This document shows positions 33,864 through 41,165 of a stretch of DNA of 64,000 nt, one piece after another (position 1 is the stretch's first letter; each line of letters starts with the position of its first letter). This stretch comes from Semisulcospira habei (lineage: Eukaryota; Mollusca; Gastropoda; Semisulcospiridae): NCBI GenBank assembly GCA_036245525.1, contig BTPG01000005.1, positions 123,209,318 to 123,273,317 of the forward strand, in the 5' to 3' direction. The notes beneath the pieces are model-generated. The model saw nothing but the letters and a program-made list of their open reading frames with translations, was not told the origin of the DNA and did no database searches. The translations under genes and the position numbers were made by a program.

Positions 33864-34742
33864 ATGAGTGGTCTTGGTCCAAAGCGAACAATCATACCAG
33901 TTGCATGTCCAGTAACAGAGTTGAAAGATTTGGCTGATGTACAGGATTTTGAGAAGGAGGGAGATGTTGGAGAAATATATGGTTTTGAACTTGATTCAAA
34001 TGGCATGTACAAGAGGAAAGTAATTGTCGACATGAAAGACGGTGAAAGACAGATTCCTAAACTTGGTCAGCTTCGTGATGTTACTGTACCTACTCCACCT
34101 GTAAATAATGCGCCCTACAACTTAATACATGTGGGTAGTAAGTGGGTTGTTTCACCTGTACCTGTTCCACCACCCACAATTGACTGGGACATAAAGATTG
34201 AATTTATTAGTCCTTATGTATACACTGATGACGAAGGCGCCTTAGTGTTTAGGAAGGTTGTTAACTCGGGGCCGCTTATTGTAAGTCTTGTTCCAAGCTT
34301 TGCCCCAGACGACAATAGCAGAGAAAAACTGAAAGTTGAAAATTATGAGAGACGGAGATATCTTCTTACACATAGGAAGGGTAGGTCTGATGCGAAGGTC
34401 GTGTTTGCACCAATAAACTTTTCCATCGCAAGAGAAGCGACAATAGTATTTGAAATTATCATGAGATCAGTAACTACTGCTAAAGAGGCTCAAATTGCAC
34501 AAGGAATCAAACTTACATGGAATGAAACAGTGACAGAGTCATCAAAGGTCTTTATTGCTATTACAAAAAATAATGATGTTATTAATGTTTTGAGCAGTAT
34601 TCCAGCTGTCAAGGTGGTGGTCGACAAAGCAACTTTTGTTCGTCTAACTTACATAAACCTTGAACACATTGATCTTGTTGCATTTTATTATGCTAACAAA
34701 TTGTATACTTTTGAAGAGTTGCAAAATGTAATTGCTGATTAA
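33864..34742 (+). CDS. Conserved Polinton protein of unknown function (292 aa)
   Basis: The start at 33864 (MSGLGPKRTIIPV) is preferred over 33852 because it directly follows TTTATAAAA. Two blocks are visible: an N-terminal acidic region with GEIYGFELDSNGMYKRKV and a Pro-rich hinge (VPVPPPTIDWD), then a long beta-rich domain (IKIEFISPYVYTDDEGALVF onward) ending LVAFYYANKLYTFEELQNV. The PPPTIDWD-like hinge and the C-terminal FYYxNKLYTxEEL block match a cnidarian family in memory. Likely structural by position among capsid genes; no catalytic motif. No adenain-type His-Glu-Cys triad is visible, so it is not the missing protease. Confidence 0.65.
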   Translation: MSGLGPKRTIIPVACPVTELKDLADVQDFEKEGDVGEIYGFELDSNGMYKRKVIVDMKDGERQIPKLGQLRDVTVPTPPVNNAPYNLIHVGSKWVVSPVPVPPPTIDWDIKIEFISPYVYTDDEGALVFRKVVNSGPLIVSLVPSFAPDDNSREKLKVENYERRRYLLTHRKGRSDAKVVFAPINFSIAREATIVFEIIMRSVTTAKEAQIAQGIKLTWNETVTESSKVFIAITKNNDVINVLSSIPAVKVVVDKATFVRLTYINLEHIDLVAFYYANKLYTFEELQNVIAD

Positions 34743-34771
34743 ATATAAAAAAAAAATTGTCAATAAAAAAA

Positions 34772-35461
34772 ATGGTAAACTTCTATCCGCAACTACCAAC
34801 GCTTGATCCGACTGAAACAAATGTGATGACTAAAACATCACTTGCGCCTGATCCACAGGTGACAGCTGTGCCAATTGCATCAGATAAAACATTACAGGCA
34901 GATGCATTCAGATTAAATAATATTACAGAAGCTTTGAAATATTTGGAAAGTGAAGAAGCGAAATATTCACGGTGCAAAAGGAGGTATAAGTCAGTATTTA
35001 ATTCTGTTCTAAACACTTCTATGGCTATTGGTGCAGTTTCAGCTGGATGTTCTGTGGGGGGTATTGTTCTGTTTGCCACAGGAATTGGGAGTTTGGCTGG
35101 AATAGCAGTTGAGGGTGTTAGCGTTGCTACATGCCTGACTTGTTTTGGTTTGGAGGCCTTGAACAAGAGGTTTCACACAAAATTACAGAAACATGAAGCA
35201 TTGAGTACTTTGGCTGGTGCAAAGCTGAGCAGTATGAATCTTATTATCAGTAAGGCATTAAATGATAATTGTATTGATGACGAAGAATTTAAGCGCGTCC
35301 AAGATGATTTGAATAACTACAAGAAACAGAAGTCTGAAATACAAAATAAGATGCGTAGTCAATCTCCCGTTGAAGAGCTAAAAGCCAGTTTTTTAGAGAT
35401 GGGAAAACAGATCGGTGTTCAGGAAACCACAGAAAAACTACACAATCTTTTAAACAAATAA
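34772..35461 (+). CDS. Membrane-active Polinton protein with Gly-rich hydrophobic core (229 aa)
   Basis: The ATG at 34772 (MVNFYPQLPTLDPTET) follows CAATAAAAAAA. A polar N-terminus (including TLQADAFRLNNITEALKYL) is followed by a ~55-residue hydrophobic, Gly/Ala-rich region (SMAIGAVSAGCSVGGIVLFA, then GIGSLAGIAVEGVSVA). A basic helical stretch and a charged coiled-coil to the end complete it. This resembles membrane-inserting capsid-interior proteins in layout, and a cnidarian family shares the two-helix Gly-rich hairpin. Function is inference. The stop runs into AATAAA, a possible polyadenylation signal. Confidence 0.65.
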   Translation: MVNFYPQLPTLDPTETNVMTKTSLAPDPQVTAVPIASDKTLQADAFRLNNITEALKYLESEEAKYSRCKRRYKSVFNSVLNTSMAIGAVSAGCSVGGIVLFATGIGSLAGIAVEGVSVATCLTCFGLEALNKRFHTKLQKHEALSTLAGAKLSSMNLIISKALNDNCIDDEEFKRVQDDLNNYKKQKSEIQNKMRSQSPVEELKASFLEMGKQIGVQETTEKLHNLLNK

Positions 35462-35487
35462 AAATCAGATTTGGTAATCGATTATTA

Positions 35488-35571
35488 ATGACATACACTT
35501 CACAGAAAAATGACATGCCACCTAACTATTTAACCCCATCAGCACCATCAGCACCACCTGACTATTACTAA
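35488..35571 (+). CDS. 27-codon micro-ORF with late-domain-like motifs
   Basis: ATG at 35488, stop TAA at 35569. The peptide contains PPNY, then PSAPSAP, then PPDY: two PPxY-like and two overlapping PSAP motifs in under 20 residues. In known viruses PPxY recruits NEDD4-type ubiquitin ligases and P(S/T)AP recruits TSG101. It lies 26 bp after the 229-codon gene in another frame, and that frame stays open upstream into it, so it could also be a displaced C-terminal tail of that protein. Too short to be sure it is translated. Confidence 0.4.
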   Translation: MTYTSQKNDMPPNYLTPSAPSAPPDYY

Positions 35572-35623
35572 AAAAAAGTTTTTTCATTGTCCTTGTATCT
35601 TGACAAATCTGTCCGAGTAAGTT

Positions 35624-35686
35624 GTGACTTAAGTCAAGAACTTACAATTTGTTATTTTTAAGTTCTTATAAGTTCTTGATTTAAGT
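35624..35686. terminator. Inverted repeat after the structural gene cluster
   Basis: GTGACTTAAGTCAAGAACTT (35624-35643) is repeated inverted as AAGTTCTTGATTTAAGTCAC (about 35667-35686) with a ~23-bp loop. It is followed by further CTTATAA/TTATAAG shuffles to about 35800. A transcript 3'-end structure or a replication-related hairpin is possible. Confidence 0.35.
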
Positions 35687-35819
35687 CACTTATAACTCAT
35701 TTATAAGATCTTAAAAGGTTACCTGTAAAGTTATTTGTCAGTTATAAGTGACTTTGGAAATTTGTTATCAAGTATCTGTAGGTAACTTAAATAATTTGTT
35801 ATCAAGTGCATATAGCAAT

Positions 35820-36680
35820 GTTTGTTTTTTTGTTTGTTTGTTTGTTTGTGTGTGTGTGTGTGTGTATATATGAATATGTGGTCATTGACTAAAAAAAAAA
35901 AAATGGTATAAATGGTATTGGAATGTATTTTTTTTTATCTCTAATAACTAATTAATATGCACACGTATAGGCAAACAAAAACACAGGCACACACACACAG
36001 ACAGATAGACATGCACACATACAAACTCAAAAACATGCACTCACACACACACATACACGCCTACATACGCAAAAACATGCACTCACACAGACGCACATAT
36101 AAATACATGCACACACGCACGCATACACACAAACATGCACTCACACACACATACACGTACACACTCACACACGCATGCACAAAAAATACACACACTATGG
36201 GTTGCAACCATACAAACTGGGGACGTCCCCCGTTTACTGAAAGTCCCCAGTTGTGGGTGTATAACCCATGTGTGTCCCCGGTTTACGGGATTTGAATACT
36301 CACACACACACACACACACACACACATTACAGGCAGACGCATTCCGATTAATATAAAACACACATGCACTCACGCACACGCACACGCACGCACGCATGCA
36401 CTCACACATACCTACACACACACACACACGCACGCACACGCACGCACGCACACGCGCGCACGCACGCACTCACACATACCTACACACACACACACACACA
36501 CACACGCAGGCACGCACGCATACCTATAAACACAAACAGATACACACACACCCACATACACACGCACGCACGCACTCACGCATACCTATAAACACAGACA
36601 TGCACGCACGCATGCACTCACACATACCTACAAACACACACACGCATAGACAAACAGACAAACAAACACAAAATCTTTAT
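35820..36680. repeat. Simple-sequence block: (TTTG)n, (TG)n and (CA)-rich
   Basis: (GTTT)n and (GT)n at 35821-35866, then a long CA-rich tract, 35956-36680, with degenerate CACACG/CATACA words. Within it, about 36196-36295 is a G/C-rich insert with small inverted GGGGAC/GTCCCC motifs, and 36326-36355 is a copied gene fragment. The His/Thr-rich frames are artefacts. Confidence 0.9.
36326..36355 (+). pseudogene. 30-bp copy of part of the 229-codon gene
   Basis: ATTACAGGCAGACGCATTCC (continuing to 36355) matches 34891-34920 with about three differences, same strand. It lies between two (CA)n tracts, inside the same element. Confidence 0.65.
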
Positions 36681-36783
36681 TCTGCATGAATATTGTAGAC
36701 TCGTCCGCAAAACACCGCGGGCCGTATGACACGCGATACACAACCTGTGTACTCAAATCGACACTGTGCACTTCGTCCCGTCA

Positions 36784-37351
36784 CTAAGGCTCTACGTCAT
36801 GTGTTTACGTTAGATACCTGTCCCCCAGTGGGGGACGATTCACTAAGGCTCTACGTCATGTGTTTACGTTGGATACCTGTCCCCCAGTGGGGGACGAATC
36901 GCTAAGGACATACGTCATGTGTTTACGTTGGATACCTGTCCCCCAGTGGGGGACGAATCGCTAAGGACATACGTCATGTGTTTACGTTAGATACCTGTCC
37001 CCCAGTGGGGGACGATTCACTAAGGCTCTACGTCATGTGTTTACGTTGGATACCTGTCCCCCAGTGGGGGACGAATCGCTAAGGACATACGTCATGTGTT
37101 TACGTTGGATACCTGTCCCCCAGTGGGGGACGAATCGCTAAGGACATACGTCATGTGTTTACGTTAGATACCTGTCCCCCAGTGGGGGACGAATCGCTAA
37201 GGACATACGTCATGTGTTTACGTTAGATACCTGTCCCCCAGTGGGGGACGAATCGCTAAGGACATACGTCATGTGTTTACGTTAGATACCTGTCCCCCAG
37301 TGGGGGACGAATCGCTAAGGACATACGTCATGTGTTTACGTTAGATACCAC
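36784..37351 (+). repeat. 59-bp tandem array, about ten units, each with a hairpin
   Basis: CTAAGG(CTCTA or ACATA)CGTCATG starts at 36784, 36843, 36902, 36961, 37020, 37079, 37138, 37197, 37256 and 37315 (last unit partial), an exact 59-bp period. Each unit holds the palindrome GTCCCCCAGTGGGGGAC and a CRE-like TACGTCA. Two sub-variants (CTCTA/TTCA versus ACATA/ATCG) occur in blocks, a higher-order pattern from unequal exchange. Confidence 0.95.
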
Positions 37352-37364
37352 GATATGAAGGCTT

Positions 37365-37530
37365 GACTAGGGCGCTGAGTGATTTATAAATCAATTATTC
37401 AGATACAATGCAAAAAAACACATTTCTTTGACAGCGTGCTACAAGTGGGCTGACCAGGGTGCCGTTTTGTAAATCAATTATTCAGATACAAAGCCAAAAT
37501 CATTTTTCTTTGCCAGGGTGCTACAGGTAT
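37365..37530 (+). repeat. Two ~85-bp tandem units
   Basis: TTTATAAATCAATTATTCAG and TTTGTAAATCAATTATTCAG occur about 80 bp apart, each preceded by GCTTGACTAGGG / GCTGACCAGGG and followed by TTTCTTTG...GTGCTACA. Noncoding. Confidence 0.75.
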
Positions 37531-37558
37531 ACCCCACCGTCAGTCCTGTTACTAAAAC

Positions 37559-38004
37559 CTATATAAAATCCGTTTTCAATTCACTTGCAAAAAGCAAGCT
37601 ACTTGCATGAGGGTGGGAAAAACCTCTCACATTTGGTCCACAACATTTAAGACGAGACAATACAAACATACAATCATTAGCTTCTCGTGCGGCTTGGTCA
37701 TTATGGCGTTTGTCACACATCAGACAAAATATCGCTCCATCCATTTTATGACCTGTCCGATGATTTTCTCACTCTCAGTCTTAAAGCCACTTTTACGTGT
37801 AACCTGTCCGGTGATTTTCTCACTCTCAGACTTACAGCCTTTTTGTAGTATGTTCTGTGATTTCTCACTCTCAGACTTACAGCCTTTTTGTAGTATGTTC
37901 TGTGATTTCTCACTTAAAGACTTACAGTTACACATTTTCATTTGTCTTGTTTGTGATCTGCTAGGTAATAGATCACATATAAAATTACAGTCAGATATTT
38001 TCAT
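37559..38004 (-). other. Possible repetitive small ORF; uncertain
   Basis: The minus-strand frame 38004-37720 encodes a Cys/Lys/Ser-rich peptide with a repeated KSESEKSQNILQKGC motif, caused by a 45-bp direct DNA repeat (about 37830-37920). A second frame, 37744-37559, begins MDGAIFCLMCDKRHNDQ. They could be parts of one broken Polinton gene, but nothing identifies it. Equally they may be chance frames over repeat DNA. Confidence 0.25.
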
Positions 38005-38287
38005 TTGTTATGTTTGTGATATAGTCCGTGATTTTTTTTACTCAGATTTACAGTTACAGTTACACGTTTCATTTTTCTTGTTTGCGGCCTGCTCGGTGAT
38101 TAATCACTTTCACGGACTAATAGTTACACGTTTTCATTTTCCTTGTTAGTGCGGCCTGCTCGGTGATGATCACACGGGCTTAGTCAGTTAACAAAACGAA
38201 AGTGATAAAATGTCTCAGATGTGATTCAAACAAAATTGTTAAGACGCACTAGAACCTTTGTACAAACAAACAAACAAGCAAACAATG

Positions 38288-38930
38288 TTACGGACCAGCG
38301 TTAGGTGTTTTCCAAAAATCGGCTATTTCCTGTACTTTTAACATTTGTTCAATTTGCTTCCGCAAACTGTACACCTTTCGGAAAGACAGTGAAAGATAAT
38401 GAAATTTGTGGTACCCCTGTAGCAGTCTGGCTAGAACACTCAACTGATGGGCATAAGACTTTGAAATTCCGACGTGTATTTTTAGCCAATCTGTCCAGTT
38501 CAAGTTTGTTTCATGTTGTAATTTTTGATTCTTATGGATTTCTGCACCCACGATTAGCCACTCCCCATAGTAGATAGAAGTTGACATATTTTTTCTTTCT
38601 GTTTGTTGTATTATCGCGTAGCCATTAACTAAATGCGGTTTTAAGGTTGCCAATGTAAGTCCCGGTAAATTACAGTCGGCTACTCTTTTACCATCTGGTG
38701 GCAATCCATCTGAAAGATTTTTTTTTTAAAAATACAAATGAATATCTTTTGGATCACTCATTTCTTTTTTTGTACTTCCTTCGAGTACATCAGTCAAATT
38801 ACCGATTGTTTTTTTTTGGCAATGGTTTTGCTGGTTGGTTTGCTAATATCGTCTCTAAAAGAGTCGTCATTTCTCTATGGTAATCTAAGTGTGATTGAAA
38901 GATCAATCTAGCTTCCTCAGACCAATTCAT
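38288..38930 (-). pseudogene. Conserved Polinton protein with HTH-like C-domain, broken N-terminus
   Basis: The intact C-terminal frame (38704-38288) contains IYYGEWLIVGAEIHKNQK, WTDWLKIHVGISKSYAHQL and SFRKVYSLRKQIEQML, a helical layout like small DNA-binding domains (DUF3102-like in my reading). Cnidarian Polinton relatives share YGEWL and the YxxLRKxIxxML end. Upstream, a 43-codon frame from the ATG at 38930 (MNWSEEARLIFQSHLDYH) and a short linking frame lead into it, separated by A-runs near 38810 and 38725. So one ~190-codon gene with two homopolymer frameshifts is likely. Confidence 0.55.
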
Positions 38931-39549
38931 TTTCTAAAACACGCTAGGGCAAATTACACTAGACTTCTTTTCAGCGCACTGCTGGCTATCGCAAGGCCTT
39001 TTCTTCTTTCTATATATCACAAATTAAACACGCAAACTACCGACAAACTATTCGTCAGTGTCCTGTATACAGTCACTATGTATTTTTGTAACCTACGCTA
39101 GTCAGCGTTGACTCGGGCAAATCTACACTAGAAAATGTCAGAAACGGCGACACTTACCGATATCAAAGTAGTATATTTTTACAAGGTTTAGTGCTATCAC
39201 CGGTTAAGAATTCTGCCACGTTTTGAAACACGTCTGCCTCGCTCAACACACAAGGTAGAAAAGACCGACCGGTTAAATGTTTGGCCTTGTTGTCCTAAGT
39301 GACAGGCGTCACTAGTGAGCGGTGTGTGCGCATAGTGACGTGACGTATACAGTTCAAAGGGAAGTAATTGCTGCTGTGTGTAAGTGTGTGCTGTTAGCTC
39401 CCTGTAGGTGAGCGCGTATGTGACAGCGCCCCCGATCGTCTATCTGAAATACCCGTAATTGGCTAAGTAATCAATAAAATACGCGTTGCAAAATGAACAC
39501 ACTTGCATAACCGATGGATTAATTAGCTCAGGTGTTAATTTTGCTTTAG
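38931..39549. other. Right-end noncoding region of the Polinton
   Basis: No convincing gene over 600 bp before the right terminal repeat. Probably holds the promoter for the minus-strand gene ending at 38288. The only short frame I noticed (ATG near 39135) is under 20 codons. Confidence 0.45.
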
Positions 39550-39552
39550 TCA

Positions 39553-39707
39553 TGAATGTCATTGATTTTGGAAATCTTTATTTTATTAAAAAAAAAGGAG
39601 AAAACCAAGAAAATTGGGCGGCGTCAAGGCGTGGAAATTTGTGGTCTCAAAATCCCGGAAATTTGGGATAGATATAAATTGTCCATTTCCGCCCACAACC
39701 CCCCTCT
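39553..39707 (-). repeat. Polinton right terminal inverted repeat
   Basis: Reverse complement of 21977-22132: it ends with CAATGACATT-equivalent sequence inside and CCATTTCCGCC...CCCTCT outside. Last bases CTCT mirror the AGAG start. Confidence 0.92.
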
Positions 39708-39713
39708 CTACTT
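39708..39713. repeat. Right target-site duplication (CTACTT)
   Basis: Exact match to 21971-21976. Directly followed by TTTAGTTCCTAGGG, where the interrupted SINE resumes. Confidence 0.9.
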
Positions 39714-39860
39714 TTTAGTTCCTAGGGTCACCCTGGTCAGCCCCACAGGGTGGGTTTTCCTCTCAATTCTGGGACATGTGTTTCTGTCTACCCTTGGTCC
39801 ATTAACTTGTATTTTCCTTTTTTAAGCTCTCCCTACTGTCTGCGCTGCCTGTATCTCTTG
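39714..39860 (+). repeat. Middle piece of the interrupted SINE-like repeat
   Basis: AGTTCCTAGGGTCACCCTGG through CTGTATCTCTTG corresponds to the middle of the 57362-57703 copy. The foldback element interrupts it after TATCTCTTG. Confidence 0.85.
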
Positions 39861-40204
39861 AAAAGAAGTACCAAACGGAGAAATAAACATGCTTAGAAAA
39901 GACGGTTACAACACAATTTATTAATATTTTGGGTAAATCCGCTTTGTCAAAAACAGACAAACAGACAAACAGAGAGATCAGTCACTACTTATTTTCATTC
40001 GCAGAAGGAATGTGGAACATTCCTTCTGCGAATGAAGATAAGTAGCGACTGTTCTCTCTGTTTGTTTGTCTGTTTTGACAAAGTGGATTTACCAGAAAAA
40101 TTAATAAATTGTGTTGTAACCCTCTTTTCTAAGCGTGTTTCTTTCTCCTTTGGGTACTTCTTTGCATTTTACTTGATTGGCAGTCACCTTTTTGGTCTGA
40201 ATAT

Positions 40205-40236
<32 letters not shown>

Positions 40237-40238
40237 GG
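39861..40238. mobile_element. Palindromic foldback insertion
   Basis: The left arm (39861-40015) and right arm (40016 to about 40185) are reverse complements meeting at GAAGGAATGTGG|AACATTCCTTC. The right arm continues further (CACCTTTTTGGTCTGA) into a ~24-bp T run. A near-duplicated target, TATCTCTTG on the left and TATCTCTCTTG at 40239-40249, flanks it. A single arm exists elsewhere at 11110-11330. Noncoding. Confidence 0.8.
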
Positions 40239-40249
40239 TATCTCTCTTG

Positions 40250-40405
40250 ATTTTGGATGTGTGTTGCTAAATGGTCTTAGGTTTATTTAGCGTATTAGAC
40301 CTGCTGGTGACATACATTCAATATTCTGTTCATTTATATTTTCACAAGCAGTGCTGGCATGTCCTGAAAAAGTCGGGACGTTCAGCAATGTACAACCAAT
40401 CGGGA
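40250..40405 (+). repeat. Right piece of the interrupted SINE-like repeat
   Basis: GGATGTGTGTTGCTAAATGG through GTCGGGACGTTCAGCAATG matches the 3' half of 57362-57703, including the terminal GGGACGTT(A/C)AGCAA. Confidence 0.85.
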
Positions 40406-40851
40406 TGAAAGACAATAATAACTGTTTTATTTGGCCCTATGCCGTCCGTCATAGTTTTAGAGACCAAAAATGTCGTAAAGACTGATCACCAAGTGGCTTC
40501 TCCGAAAGTGTGTGTGTGTGTGTGTGTGTGTGGTGGGGCGGGGGAGGGGGGGGGGGTCTTCAGCCGATACCGTCTTATGGAAAAACTATGCGTTGTGCCC
40601 TCTAATGCCTATCATTTTTCATGAATATAAAATGCATCTGGAACATGTTGATAACTGTTTTATATAGCCCTATGCCGTCGGTCACAGTTTAAGAGTCCAA
40701 AAATATAATAAAGATTGGCCTCAAAGCGGATTCTCAGACAGTATAGTGTGCTTCAACAAATACCGTCTGATGGGAAAACGATGCATTGTGCCCTATAATG
40801 CCCATCTGTTTTCAATATTGAAATGCATCCGGAACACATTAATAACTGTTT

Positions 40852-40854
<3 letters not shown>

Positions 40855-40906
<52 letters not shown>

Positions 40907-41165
40907 TATATGTTTAAGGCGCCTATACTTCGATAGAAAAGCTCTAGGCACCGTACAAAAAACATACTAACATACACACACCTACACACTCACGCAACGA
41001 GATATACAAGGAAAATAAACTTAGCAGAGTAAACACACCAACAAGAAATGCTCACACACACCAAAGATATACTTGTAACATACAACTAATAATAAATACA
41101 CTAGGCAGCTCTCGCTGACAGCAACAACAAAAAGAGAAATAAAATAATTATAATGGTGAATGCAC
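40855..41165 (-). mobile_element. SINE-like insertion with (TTA)n 3' tail in satellite B
   Basis: (AAT)n at about 40855-40903 is followed by GGCGCCTATACTTCG and GCTCTAGGCACCGTAC, like the (AAT)n-GCGCCT...CTAGGCGC pattern at 60518-60590. In minus orientation the (TTA)n would be the 3' tail. The rest is AC-rich and undiagnostic; the satellite resumes near 41170. Confidence 0.55.

Larger units (their letters stand above)
21977..39707. mobile_element. Complete Polinton/Maverick (adintovirus-like) element, 17.7 kb
   Basis: Polintons are self-synthesising DNA transposons with virus-like gene sets. This one is defined by AGAG...CTCT ends, ~155-bp inverted repeats, a 6-bp target duplication, and hallmark genes: rve integrase, protein-primed DNA polymerase B, packaging ATPase, and capsid candidates. 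Genes run on both strands in compact convergent and divergent pairs, covering 22.2-35.6 kb. The right 4 kb holds a CA-rich tract, a 59-bp tandem array and one further broken gene. An empty-site paralogue exists at 57 kb. No adenovirus-type cysteine protease is recognisable. The copy has several inactivating lesions, so it is probably non-autonomous now, unless some homopolymer shifts are sequencing errors. Confidence 0.93.

Noticed and set aside
35957..36689. His/Thr-rich frames and their complements
   Set aside because: Artefacts of the CA-rich tract; all frames are open there because of composition.
36784..37351. CRISPR-like array
   Set aside because: Units are contiguous 59-bp tandem copies without distinct spacers, in a eukaryotic element.
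38305..38577. Plus-strand 90-codon frame
   Set aside because: Antisense to the better-supported minus-strand Polinton gene at 38288-38704.
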